Assembly (NCBI GenBank): GCA_963978545.1
Contig: OZ021731.1
Span: 26,302,093 to 26,366,092 of the forward strand
Direction of reading: 5' to 3'
DNA length: 64,000 nucleotides
From: Linyphia triangularis
Lineage: Eukaryota; Arthropoda; Arachnida; Araneae; Linyphiidae
Part shown: piece by piece, positions 45,221 to 56,555 of the stretch
Numbering within the stretch: the first letter of the stretch is position 1
How the letters are laid out: every line of letters begins with the position of its first letter
Position numbers and translations under genes: made by a program
The notes under the pieces: model-generated
What the model saw: the letters and a program-made list of their open reading frames with translations, nothing else
Databases searched by the model: none
What the model was told of the DNA's origin: nothing

Positions 45221-45637
45221 TTTCCATTTTTAATCTAGATTTTAACCTTCCGTTGGGGACAACATTGTTAAAAATCCTTTTTTTTTTCTTTTTTTTTTAT
45301 ATATATAGTTGTTATTACAGCAAAGTGAATACAATAAAGTTCCTTTCTTTAAAAAATTATTGTTTTTTCCTTCTTGTTCAGTACGTTTTACTAGTTACTG
45401 AAGCATGCATGTAATTTTGTTGTGTTGTGGGCCTCAAAGTCTTTTTTTACAAATAGATGGATACATGGTCCGCACAACTAAAAATGTTGGGAACAGCTGT
45501 AGTAAGATATTCCAATTTTGATAAACTAATTTCCAGGGGTCGAAATGAGATCAAACATCCGAAATGTGGAATGTATGAATTGCTTCTTATTGCTAATGTA
45601 CACATTATAAAATTTCGTAGCTGGCATATTCAGCTAG

Positions 45638-48350
45638 TATATGTAACAGAGAATAAATGTTACAATTTAGTAACAAAACACAAATAGCATGTGTTAAACA
45701 TATTATTAAAATCATTGGCATACATATTAGAAAAAAATTGTATTGTGGTATTTCGATCGAACTTAAAAGTACTTTGGTAACACCTTCTAGATGATTTTTG
45801 AGTTATCCAGCACACATCAACAACATTTAGAGTTTACATTTATGGAATTTTAAATTGACTTACAGTTGCAACTTTTGGGTTTAAAATTAATTAATTTGGA
45901 TATAAAAGTGTTTAGTCAAATGTTTAGTAGTGTGTATTTAAAGTGTTTGCTTTCATTAAAATAGTATGTCAATTGTAAAAAAGTAATGAACACTAATTCA
46001 GTACGTAATAAATCGAAATAAAGAATCATCACATTAAAACAAAATCAGGTGCTTTTTTTTTTTTTTTTTTTTTTTTAAATTCTAAAAACAATAACAAAGA
46101 TTTTATCTCCTCATTATATTTCAACTTTTCTGTTTGAATTCATCTTTTTCTTTAAAAAAAAGCAACTGAAAAAAAAAATCTTTATGGATCCAATTTCATT
46201 CCTAATTCGTTCGACAATCTTTCTTATAAAGAAGTACTTCTGTTTTCTTCTTCCCTAAGAACAATAAAATAAAACATTTCTTTCACTATGAACGACTTTT
46301 CTTTTTCACAGTGTGATCCTATAATCACTCTTTTAGAAGACGCCAAGTTGTCACTGACCGTCAATGCTTGTGACATGAGTTGTCAACGATAATTATTTGT
46401 TTCAAGTTAACTACTCTTTTATTCTCTAATACTCTTTTTCTACTCTAGTTATAATCCTTTTATATATAACAAAGGGTAAATGTTATTAAGAACACCTCAC
46501 TTATACGTGATGAATGAAGGCCGCGATTTGTTGCCTTAATTGAGGGGGTACTAAAATTACAATTGTGACTGCTCGTGAATAGTAATAGCGAGGGAGACCT
46601 AAAATAACAATTGCATGTATTGGGGAAAAAAAAAATATCAAAATACGTGAATTTGAATATTTAAAGGAACTCTAAGTACCAACAATTGTAATACACAGAT
46701 TTATCGTCGAATCCCGCCAGGAAGTTGTAATTTGGTGCATTAGTAGCTTATTTAGCTTTAGCTTTAATCTGGGGTTTTTAATGGTGTTAGCCCGAAGGCA
46801 CCTTTCCATTGATACAAGGTGATCCAGAAGGGCGAGAAATAAATTGTGATAGTCTCACTGGTCTTTAATAAAAACGGGGAACTGACAGGTAAAGACTAAC
46901 AAGAAACAGGCCAATAACCAAAAAGTAGTACCATGAGAAAATTTGAGAATTAAAAAAAATTAATGATAGTTTTAAATATAAAGTGGTGTTCAAAACAGAA
47001 GTTTATAGACTTTCCATGGAAAAGAAATTAATTGCATAACTATTTTTTCATCATTTTATTAGATATTCAATTTTAAAAAAAAATCAAAGTTTCAACGATA
47101 CTTTTAACCAGGGATATACATTTAAATGAAACAAACGAATTAACCAGATAGAAATGAATTGCAATAAAACACTTGATTTTTAAATTAAATGAAATAAATA
47201 ACTTAATATTTTGTAAAATACTTAATTAAAATTGGTGGTTCATATTTCAACTGACATTCGAACAGATTTGAATAAGATTGTCAAATATTGAATATTCCAA
47301 GTCTGTATAGAAAAGATTTCAATCATTAGATTATTATTTTAATTGTAATTTAATCAGGAATATTGAAATTACTATTTTAAGCTTTAGTATAATTTGTTTT
47401 GGGTAATACATGATTATTAAATTTGGTTTGAAAGCATGATAAGTGAAAGTTTGATTTAGGTAACATTATTTGACACGAGAAGTTATTATATTAATATAAT
47501 TTTAGAATATTATAAAATGTTTTCATAACATAATAGAAAAATAAGTACAATCTTATATTTTTACTTCATAAATACTTTGGCTGGTGCGTCAATTTCACTT
47601 TTTTTTTCTTAAAAAGTACTAGAATTTTTTGGTTGTTATAGTTATAAAAAAAAAAATACCAATTGAGTTAAAGTATGTTACCATAATTTAAAAAAACAAC
47701 AAAAAAACAAGTTTAAGAGTAGGGAAAATTGTGTATGTCACTTGCAAAATTAACACTTTAGCAACTTTTTTTAAGCAACTTTTTGTAGTAAAAGGATATT
47801 TGGTGTTTGTGTGGAGGGAGATAAAACAGTTTTGAATATTTGGATTGTTATTACGTTAGGTAAAGAAGAAATAATCTCTTGTTAAATATTCCCTCCACTA
47901 TATTATATCACGTCTTTCTTGTATCATATGACGTGATCTATCATTGTTTATTATTGCAACTGGAGCCTGATCAGCCATTTACGCAACTGTCACAAGTATC
48001 TGTGTACTAAGAGTGGTCAGTCTGAAACAAAGAAGTTTTATTTCTGAAGTTAACGCGAGGGTATATTAAGAAACTTCATACTTCAAAGATACTTATAAGT
48101 AACTTGGTGATTTATGCCAAGTACATATATTCTAACACAGTCTTTCCACATTTTTTAATAAACTTAAAAATGATTGTGGACCTCATTCGACTTATGAGGG
48201 GTGAGACCCTCTTACACTTTATGCTGTCTTTTTCTTTTAAACAAAATACATTCAACCGTTTGCTTGATCTGCATATTTCTATCGCTGTAAATACAAGTTG
48301 ATAAATTATCAAGGTAGCATAGTCATTGGTAAGATGACTAAAAGGTGCCA
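45638..48350. other. A+T-rich DNA, no gene seen
   Basis: No recognisable gene or element boundary. Open frames such as 48104-48301 and 48112-48351 overlap on opposite strands and have no recognisable domain. The stretch 46785-46835 (GTTAGCCCGAAGGCAC) is weakly similar to 29365-29410. Confidence 0.45.
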
Positions 48351-48364
48351 AGAGTGGAGGAGGG

Positions 48365-48415
48365 TTGGTTGGAGTTTAACGGCGCAAGGGCAACACGTGG
48401 GTCATACTGCGCCAA
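48365..48415 (-). mobile_element. 51-bp remnant SINE tail with 11-bp target duplication
   Basis: In reverse complement it reads TTGGCGCAGTATGACCCACG through CCTTGCGCCGTTAAACTCC to a CAACCAA end. It is flanked by a perfect 11-bp duplication, GTGGAGGAGGG (48354-48364 and 48416-48426). The CAACCAA tail and the target duplication point to a truncated retroposon of a third SINE family. The GCGCAGTATG...CCTTGCGCC block also occurs inside the piggyBac-like MITEs. Confidence 0.8.
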
Positions 48416-48854
48416 GTGGAGGAGGGTAAATTACCAGGAGTGCCACCAAGTGCTTTGAGTTTGATGTTGGTGTTATAGTACCTACAAACCGAGGGCGCCT
48501 TACTACTAATTGAAATAGAGCCTTATGGTACTATGATACTTTACTTATGGTCGAATTATACTTTAATATTTTATTGAATTAGGTGTTAGCATTGCTGCAC
48601 TCTACCTAGACATATGACTGGTTAAATTGTATGATTGGTAAAATCGAATTGAACACATTAAAAATAATATCAGAATCCAACTAGGGGTGTGGAGCATCGC
48701 ACAACTTTCAATTACACTATAATATCTGTAATTGAATTAAAATTTATGGTGTTTTAGGTAAATGGCCAGTTTGGCGATATTTTTAGCAATAATAATAATA
48801 AATATTAAAAAAAAAAAAAACGCCAACAAGGCGAAATTGACAGTGTTATTCAGG

Positions 48855-48995
48855 TCGCCCATTCAGAGTAGTTATTAGCGCGCAACAGACTACCACGCTG
48901 GTGGTTCTCGGTTCGAATCCGGGGTAAGACATGGATGCCCCAAGTTAGGGGCAACGATGGCTCTCCCACTGGGTGCCCCTTCACAAGTGGCCTAC
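48855..48995 (+). mobile_element. tRNA-derived SINE (family 4)
   Basis: TAGTTATTAGCGCGC (A box) and GGTTCGAATCC (B box, 48910-48920) are correctly spaced, followed by GACATGGATGCCCC. The body (AGTTAGGGGCAACGATGGC, GGGTGCCCC) differs from the other families. No target duplication was found. The acceptor stem is not paired, so it is not a tRNA gene. Confidence 0.65.
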
Positions 48996-50510
48996 AGGGC
49001 CGTCGCTAAGAATTTCGATTGGGGGGGGGGGGGGATTAGACATACATTTGCCGACTAAAATCAAGACAAGTACGGTGTAAATGTAGAAAATATCCATTAA
49101 GGTGTTAATCTGTTATTAATTAAATTTTATTAATTCAAAATTAATGCATAATTTTTTTATTTAATGTATAATTATTTGTTAATGCATAATTAATTGTTAA
49201 TGAGTTTATAACTAATTATTATTTTTTCATTTAATTATGAATTATTTTATTTAATGTGTAATTAATTTTAATTAGTGTTTTTAATATTTTATGGCATTTT
49301 ATTAATACGTAATTAATGTCTTATTTTAAGTAAATTCCCATCACATTTTAGTTAAAGTTCCATCAAATTCAATTATTTTTTCATTTTTGTTTAGTAAATA
49401 ATCCCCTTCTTTCCCGAACAAAGGGGAGAATTTTTGTAAGTGCTTTCTTAGGGGGGGGGGGGGGGAGAGAGGAGGCATTTATCACTTGCAGATAGAATGC
49501 ATTCTCACAATCTTGAACCAATTCAGTAACATGAGTAGTACAAAGGCTCCATTTTAATACATTTTTTTTTTTTTTTTTTTTTTTTTAAATAGCGGTTTCG
49601 AAGAAATTAATTAAACGTGTAAAAGTGGACGGAAATCGCACTACAACATGGAATAAAATAAATGAAAAATATTGATCAAATAGGTTACTCTACTTTAGAA
49701 TTGTAAAAAAAATTAATCAAACAAATTCTGGAAAAATTCTTCTTTATAAAATCCTGGCAACTTATTGCTATCACACAAAATTACCTACGCGAAACACTGC
49801 GATTTTTATAATAGAGACAATGCCAGGGACATATAAGAAACATGCACTTACACTCCCTCCTGCCTTTCGAAAAATAAAGTAATTTGGAATAAGTAATTCA
49901 CAAGAACAAAATATTTAGGTAGTAAATTATCAATTCGAGCAAAAAATTATGTAACATCAAATTAGGAATTCCAATCCCCAATTTCGAAAAATCTAGGATT
50001 AAACAAAGACTTATGTCGCCTTATACCTCCCTGTTAACGATCTGCATCTCCCTGCAAATAATCCTGTCGGCGCTCATGGACAACATAATTGCATTTTAAA
50101 ATACAATAATTATTAAAAACTTTTTGTTAATTAATTTTTAAATACTTTTGAATATATTTTCCTAACCAAAAAAGAAAAGAGGATTTTACTTTCTCTTGAA
50201 AAGTATATTAATAGCAAATCTTAAATTTTTTTAAGAATTTAATTTAGGAATTTACTTCTTAAAAATAGTTACTTCGTGTACATGTTTTTTACCAAAACTG
50301 ATGGATTAAATTTAATGATTTTTTTGTTTTTAAGGTTTTTCAGCAATAATTTTTGCAAATATTACTTGTTTTATTAATAATAATCATTTGTTCCAGAAGG
50401 AAAGTATAATGCTAATTTTCTCTAAGCAGGACTAAAAATGAAATGTATTACTTTAGCATTAAACCAAACACTATAATATTATTTATATGTAAAAAAAATA
50501 TATAAAATAT

Positions 50511-50568
<58 letters not shown>

Positions 50569-51062
50569 TCTATCCTAATGAAGCAGAAATCAAGTTTTAC
50601 AAAGTAAATTATTCTCAACTAACTCACAACCCTTATGAACTTCGAATTTAGCAACAAAATATTCAGATCTATTATAAATAAGCAGACCATAATTTTTGGC
50701 ACAAAAATCCAAACTAAGTAAGGAATAGTACCTGCGGAGGTGGGGGTTTTTTTGGGGGGAGGGAGGTATTCAAATCGCCAATGTTATTATCTTGAGGAAG
50801 GTGAAGTTGCGAATATGATCTTCTAAAGAAGAGAAACGTCACAGTCAACATGAGATATTTAAAAAACCTTCCCCATTTCCCTTTTTCCCCGTAAAAGGTT
50901 ATGATCCTAATGTGATATCTACTAATCCAAATTGAAATATTTTTAAAGGTATATTGACTTATCTAACTTATCTGAAACCTTTCAATACTTTTCCAATGAT
51001 TATTTTGTTGTAATAAATACGACATTGCCTTCAATTTGCAGGGCATGCATTATTTCGGTAAT
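48996..51062. other. A+T-rich DNA; (TA)n microsatellite and G tracts
   Basis: No gene. There is a (TA)n run at about 50513-50563, G runs at 49021-49033 and 49451-49465, and a T run at 49561-49586. Confidence 0.5.
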
Positions 51063-51067
51063 ACATT

Positions 51068-51493
51068 TGAGGTGGTCTCATGTACAAATGATAGATACAA
51101 CACCTAGGCACTAGTGGTCACTTTTGCCTAGTGGTTGGCGCGCCTTTCTTCTGATCTAGGAATCCCGGGTTCAACTCTCCATTACCACACACCGTTACAT
51201 TGGTGACCCGAATATTCGAACACATCAATGGCATCATCTACTGCACGACCACCACACTACCACCTCAGCATCTCTGGCGACTCACTGTCACACGCAACGC
51301 ACTCAACTCACACGCAAGGAACTCAGTCGTTCACCATTTCGCAACTCACTGGGAAGGGGCTATGTGGTGGTCTCGTGAACAAATGACAGATACAACACCT
51401 CGGCAATAGTGATCACTTTTGCCTAGTGGTTAGCTCACCTGTTTTCTTATCTAGGAGTCCCCTGTTCAACTCTCCATTACCACACACCGTTAA
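51068..51493 (+). mobile_element. Miniature LTR retrotransposon (TRIM)
   Basis: Two direct repeats, 51068-51199 and 51363-51493, each start TG(A/T)GGTGGTCTC and end near ACCACACACCGTTA(CA). Immediately after the first is TTGGTGACCCGAATATTCG, whose TGGTGACCCG fits a tRNA 3'-end primer-binding site. Immediately before the second is GGGAAGGGG, a purine tract in the right place. ACATT occurs before the first repeat (51063-51067) and after the second (51494-51498), a 5-bp target duplication. The internal region is only about 160 bp and has no gag or pol. Open frame 51200-51409 is a remnant leader reading, not a gene. Confidence 0.75.
51110..51190 (+). promoter_or_regulatory. tRNA-like region with A and B boxes inside the TRIM LTR
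   Basis: Within the left LTR, TAGTGGTTGGCGCGCC resembles a Pol III A box with D arm, and CCCGGGTTCAACTC a B box with T arm, spaced as in a tRNA with an anticodon-arm-like TTCTTCTGATCTAGG between. The right LTR carries the same layout (TAGTGGTTAGCTCACC and CTGTTCAACTC) with more decay. The acceptor stem is weak, so I read this as tRNA-derived LTR sequence rather than a tRNA gene. Confidence 0.55.
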
Positions 51494-51498
51494 ACATT

Positions 51499-52561
51499 TT
51501 TAATAAATGAAGTACTATATAACATCGTTTACAGAGTTCTGCTTGACATTAATTGCAATAATTTGGCAAAGTGTAATAGAAATATTTTTCAACAGAATTG
51601 TACGCTACTTCCATTTCACTCAACTTCACGTTCGTAATATTGTACTTAACTATTGTATTTATTCGTAATAATGTATTTTTTATTTTTATCTTTACAAAAA
51701 AATAAGCAAGTTTTATACGAAATTAAAACTTCTCGCCAGACTAGTGGTGTACTTAAGGTATGTATTTGAAAAAAGAGAGCTCATTTTTCGGATGTTAAAA
51801 TTTAAATGTTTTGAAATTTTCTGTATGACTTTCAATCTATATATGACGTACAAAACATACTTTATGTAAATGACGTTTAATGGGCATATCATGGTTTTTT
51901 TAGGCGTTACCTGACGTACTAAAAGTAAGTCACCTGCTGTAACACATCACAGTTATCTATTAATTGGAAGAATAAGTAATTATTGTCAGATTCTTCCAGA
52001 AAATACAGTGTGTACTTATCAGATGACTGAATTTAAAAACTTACGACAGTCGACTTGACGATTTATACAATTAAATGTACTGATTTGAATTTGAAGGAAA
52101 ATTATTCATTCTGTAGAGAATTTGTGGAAATTGACGCTTGTGTAACAGTACAAGATACGGGAGATGCGTTCATATTTAATTTCATTTAAAAGCTGTCAGT
52201 GACGATATCAGCTTAAATATTCATACAAAAAAAAAGATATACGTACTCCAATTTAAAATTGCCGACCACCAACTTGGGCTGAATTGTGATCAGGATGTTT
52301 TAATACTAATGACGATTTTAATTACTTATATTTTTTCCTATTCGATATGTTTTAAAACATCCACCACTTGGCACTTTTAAAGGAATTGATGAAATTTTGG
52401 AAATTTGCCGAGTGACGTCTTTCTTTTCTAAAAACTTTGGAGGGGTGAGATAATAAAGATATCTATGATTTGTGTTCGCAAGATACCTATTATATTTGTG
52501 TACGCAGTCCATCAATGTAGGCCGGGGAAAAGACACTGACTCCCTTATAATAGACTGCTAG

Positions 52562-52592
<31 letters not shown>

Positions 52593-53128
52593 GTAGTAGT
52601 ATAGTGGCCTGCAATTAGGGGCAAAAAACGATGCTATTCTATAGGCATTATATTGTCCTTTCTTGCACGCGAAACAGAAAAAAATTAATAATTGGTAGGC
52701 GATGCTCAAGCGCAGGAAGCTCTGTGTTAAAAGCACTCGTTCTTAAACTTTTTCCGCTTCTACCGCGTTTCTAATAGAATTTCGAAGGTGAGGACGATTT
52801 GAACCCTTTCAGAGGCATTAGCATATAAACTTTAATCAAAATATTTTGAGCCGTTTTTTAGCAATTGTTTTACGCATGATTTTTTCATGATTTCAACCTT
52901 ATGCGTAAACGCTATTTTAACGAAAATTTGAATGGTAGGTCCCATGGCCACCGCCAATCCGCACACCAAATTTGAAAATCGTAGGTCAATTTGTCCGGGA
53001 GTTATGCTGACCCCGCACACACATGCAGACATTTTTCTAGACCAGTGTTTTGAAATCAGGATGTTCCAAAAAGTGGAGCAATGCAAATAACATGATATAT
53101 ATATATATATATATTTTTTTGTCCTAAT
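51499..53128. other. A+T-rich DNA; (AT)n microsatellites
   Basis: No gene. (AT)n runs lie at 52562-52588 and 53094-53114. The open frames around 52318-53086 on the minus strand have no recognisable domain. Confidence 0.5.
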
Positions 53129-53423
53129 GCTATACTTTCTATACTAAATGAAACACGCCGACCAAACGGTATAGTGGTTAGCGTGCTAGCGTCTAGACCG
53201 CGAGGTTGCGGGTTCGAGTCCCGTGATAGGCATGGGTGTTTGTAAATGTATGTTGGCTTGTCTAATGACGAATGTTTCGGCGCATTATAGCCCTCGTGTT
53301 GCTGACGGCGCCAGATAATCTGAAAACAACCAACCAACTAAATGAAACACAAGAGTATTTGAAAGTATTTGAAGCTATACTTTCTATACTAAATGAAACA
53401 CAAGAGTATTTGAAAGTATTTGA
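53129..53423. repeat. 51-bp tandem duplication, first copy split by a SINE
   Basis: The unit GCTATACTTTCTATACTAAA, then TGAAACACAAGAGTATTTGA and AAGTATTTGAA, is intact at about 53374-53423. The first copy is cut after GAAACAC (53156) by the SINE and resumes at 53351. Apart from the SINE and its 14-bp target duplication the two copies are identical. Confidence 0.93.
53157..53336 (+). mobile_element. Full-length tRNA SINE (family 1)
   Basis: GCCGACCAAACGGTATAGTG, the A box, the B box GGGTTCGAGTCC, the body and the tail GATAATCTGAAAACAACC are all present. A perfect 14-bp duplication, ACTAAATGAAACAC, flanks it (53143-53156 and 53337-53350). With 11457 it is one of two full-length copies here and is closest to what appears to be the family consensus. 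Confidence 0.95.
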
Positions 53424-54968
53424 ATATAACTGAAGGAAACTGATTACCTTACAAATTAAACATACGTTTGGATATTAAAAATTAAAAAATTAAAAGTAAA
53501 ATAAAAAAGTGGTGATATTCACAGGCAAAAAGAAAAGATTTTAAGGTATACATATACATTAGAAATCACGAAATTTGACTCCAATCTGCGTTTTTGTTTT
53601 TTGGTTTTAAAATATTCCCGAGCTCATTACCATTAAAATGATACTATGTTCCTTTTGAGACACAAATTACTTTTTGAATTACAGTAGGTTTTGTGAACCT
53701 GTTTTGTATCACGTTCATTAGTGTAGTAAACTTTAAACGCGTTTTCTGAAGAATGTCATTTTGGCGTTATATGACTTTACGCCAACGGTCATAACTTCAT
53801 AATAAATGGTCCAATTGACAAAATTCTAATTTTGTGTTCTAGACAATAGTTTTGAATGTGTTTTCTATGGATAATTTAATTTATATTAGTATAAAAACAT
53901 TTTTATGTACATTTTAATCTTAATTTTTTGTCAAATAATATGTATTTTTGTAAACTTTTTATTTAAAAACTTATAATTAAATAAATATTGTAGCCAAATT
54001 AAAAATTCTCCATAGGAACATCCTTCAATATAATACCTCTTATTTGCTATAAATATATTTCCTCTAAGTTGATTACAAACTTATTTATGTATGTTCTAAT
54101 AATGTCCTAATTATTCACTTTAATTGCAATTAGCTGGATAAAAAATTGACGGAAAAAAAAAGTTTTTATATAAAAATGCATCATTTTTCATTCTGATATA
54201 CTGCCAAAAAGTTTGAAATTATAACCTAAAAATTAAAGAAAATCATCTCAATTGTATATGTATACCTTAATAAGAAAAAAGAGGGGGAGTGGGTTTTCAT
54301 AGAAAAAAGTATAGTATGGGTTTAAAATTCTTCATTTGGCATAAAATGTATGCCTAACTAATTAGTATTATTTTAGTAGGAAATCCAACAAACATTTTTG
54401 AAAAGAAAAAAAGAAAAAGAAAAAAAAGAAGAAAAAAAAACACGATTAAACAAAAAAGAAATTTTAGCCGCCTGGCGCTCCATCCTATGCCATCAGTATT
54501 TCTTTTATAATGAACTCATCGTTACCAATATATCCATATTAAACACAACTAATTTAATTATTCCACTATCCACTCTTCTCTCGTTGATATTACTCTTATT
54601 AATTTACCATCAAAGAATTTTCCAGGACTGACTGGCTACGTTCTAAGTTTTTACGAATGATTATTTTGGATAGGATTATGTAAAATGAACTCAAAGCATT
54701 ATACATGATGTAATATTGGCTTAAATTAGAAATTTGCATATACTAAAAACAAGCAGGCGGTTAAAGGTATTCAAAATTATATTAATTAATTTGTCCGTAT
54801 AAAAGGAACAAATCTTAGAGACGCTCAAAAACATGATAGCGGCTTTAATAATTTTCTTCATGACCAATTTCAATTATATTTTCAATATGCTTTTTTTATA
54901 TCCTTTATTAAGTTCAGTAATTCCAAAAATTGATTCTATGCATATATTTTCTTACAGATGATAGCACG

Positions 54969-55011
<43 letters not shown>

Positions 55012-55335
55012 AACATTTAAATTAAATACCTATAGAGAAACAAATTTTATCGAATAGAGGAATTTTTTTCTTCTAACTTGCTGTACTTGATATTCAAAAG
55101 ATAAAATAAATTTTAAATTATTAATGTTGCAAGGTTAAATTATATTTTAAATTAAGGGTTTCTGTTTTAAAACCAATTTCAAGCTATTAATTTATCTAGC
55201 TGTATTATTCATTTATTATATAGTAAAATTAATTGTATAACATTATTTTAATATACATCTAATTTTACTATTTCAGCACCGAACCTCACACTGTGGGATT
55301 GATTCAGTCAATATAGAGGATGAATGATGCACGAG
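53424..55335. other. A+T-rich DNA, no gene seen
   Basis: No recognisable gene or element. A 34-base A run lies at 54974-55007. The lysine-rich open frame at 54398-54631 begins in an A tract and has no recognisable domain. Confidence 0.5.
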
Positions 55336-55925
55336 TAGATGTCGGCGATATATCGATACGACGATATTTTTATCGATACTTTTTTTTAAGTATCGATAAT
55401 TATATCGTCCGTGTTTTTTCGATTTTCTTTATTCCCTTTTCAAAAACTTCTAAACTAAAGTTTGGACTTAGCTGTGAGACAGTTAAAATGGCACCCTAAC
55501 CAAATATAGAAAACAAAATGTAATGGAAAGATAAGATCATTTATTAGTAGTCATTAACAAAGAACCGTTACTGTTGCCAACGTGCGCCTGGAATTTGCAT
55601 CTAATTTTAAATATTAAAAACATCTCCTATCAGCAAAATATGCTTTAAACTACTTTTCAAAAAAATTTCTTTAAAAATAAATGTGAATTTATGCATTGAC
55701 ATCCAAATGTGTTTTATTTATTCTGATTGTTAATATAATTTATTTATTTAAACAATGGCATGAATTCATGAAAAGTAGAAATTTACCCCGAAAAACTTCG
55801 TTTCTGGCAAAATTGAAAATAAAATTAGAAAAAAATAATAATAATCATGTATCGATATATCGATATTTTTTCTATGCAACGATATAGTATCGATATGATT
55901 ACTTTATCAATATTTCCGACCTCTA
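55336..55925. mobile_element. DNA element with TAGAGGTCGG-type ends and ATCGAT arrays
   Basis: The left end is TAGATGTCGGCGATATATCG and the right end in reverse complement is TAGAGGTCGGAAATATTG, an imperfect inverted repeat. ATCGATA motifs occur many times just inside both ends. The interior shares AAACTAAAGTTTGGACTT and CCCCGAAAAACTTCGTTTCT with 11040-11115 and 13280-13330. The 590 bp hold no gene and no clear target duplication. Confidence 0.65.
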
Positions 55926-56551
55926 AAGAGTAGTGTATAGTTGACAATAAAAGAAACGTTTAAAATAAATTTTAAAACAATAAACATAACAGGAAGTGGG
56001 TATCAAGAAAAAAATCTACAATTTGAAATCGATGTTTATTTCAATTTAAAAGTGTTATGCTATCTGGTAATTTTTGGGAGGAAGGGTAGAGGAGAAGAAC
56101 TTTAAAAACCGATAAGGGCTCAAAAGTAGAAGTATTACTTAAATATGATGCAATCTTATTTCACAAAGTTAGGTAAGGTAAGTAATAAGATATACAGCTA
56201 ATACTTCAAATCATACACTCAAACGAGTTGGGAAATCTCTGTCTCGTCAGGAATTACTCTTAAACTAACATTAAAACATGATTACTTAAGATTTGATGCA
56301 GTTCTTAAATTTGTCAAGCATTGATCAATATTGATGGTGTAACGAGCACACAAAGCTATTTTAAAGGACTGTAAATTCTTAACCCGTACCTTAATAATAA
56401 AATAAAGAGTTTATGTGGCTGTGATTCTGTCTTACTATCGATAAAAACTAACTTCTACGATGCGAAAATTCTGAAATTATAAACATAAATAGTATTTAAT
56501 TCCTAATTTTGCTTCTGATATTGACAGAATGTTAAAATTATAACAATTTTT
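55926..56551. other. A+T-rich DNA, no gene seen
   Basis: Nothing recognisable. Confidence 0.5.
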
Positions 56552-56555
56552 TTAA

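Larger units (their letters stand above)
43959..45499. mobile_element. hAT-type element with a second hAT inside
   Basis: The left end is CAGCGGTTCCCAAACC and the right end is TTGGGAACAGCTG, inverted repeats of about 13 bp. The flanks are TAGTAAGG (43951-43958) and TAGTAAGA (45500-45507), 7 of 8 identical. Inside are the hAT at 44027-44908 and a tandem duplication (44909-45220). It is non-coding as read. Confidence 0.75.
41797..45637 (+). mobile_element. Helitron-like element, copy 2, with three hATs inside
   Basis: The head (TATAAAGGCAAAGCCCTCA) and tail (TTTCGTAGCTGGCATATTCAGCTAG, ending 45637) match the copy at 22421. At the tail AGCTG and CAGCT can pair around GCATATT, a terminal hairpin, and CTAG is followed by T. 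About 150-bp units with TCTGATATTTGGTA, CTATTCCGATCTC-like and GGGTCGAAAAGG blocks occupy 41830-42224, 43359-43958 and 45500-45600. The pieces are separated by hAT elements at 42225-43358 and 43959-45499 and rejoin in register when those are removed. The 5' boundary is approximate. Confidence 0.72.

Noticed and set aside
50513..50563. (TA)n run as a regulatory or origin signal
   Set aside because: A plain microsatellite with no supporting context.
54398..54631. Basic open frame with a hydrophobic C-terminus as a membrane protein
   Set aside because: It starts in an A tract and has no recognisable family; composition alone explains it.
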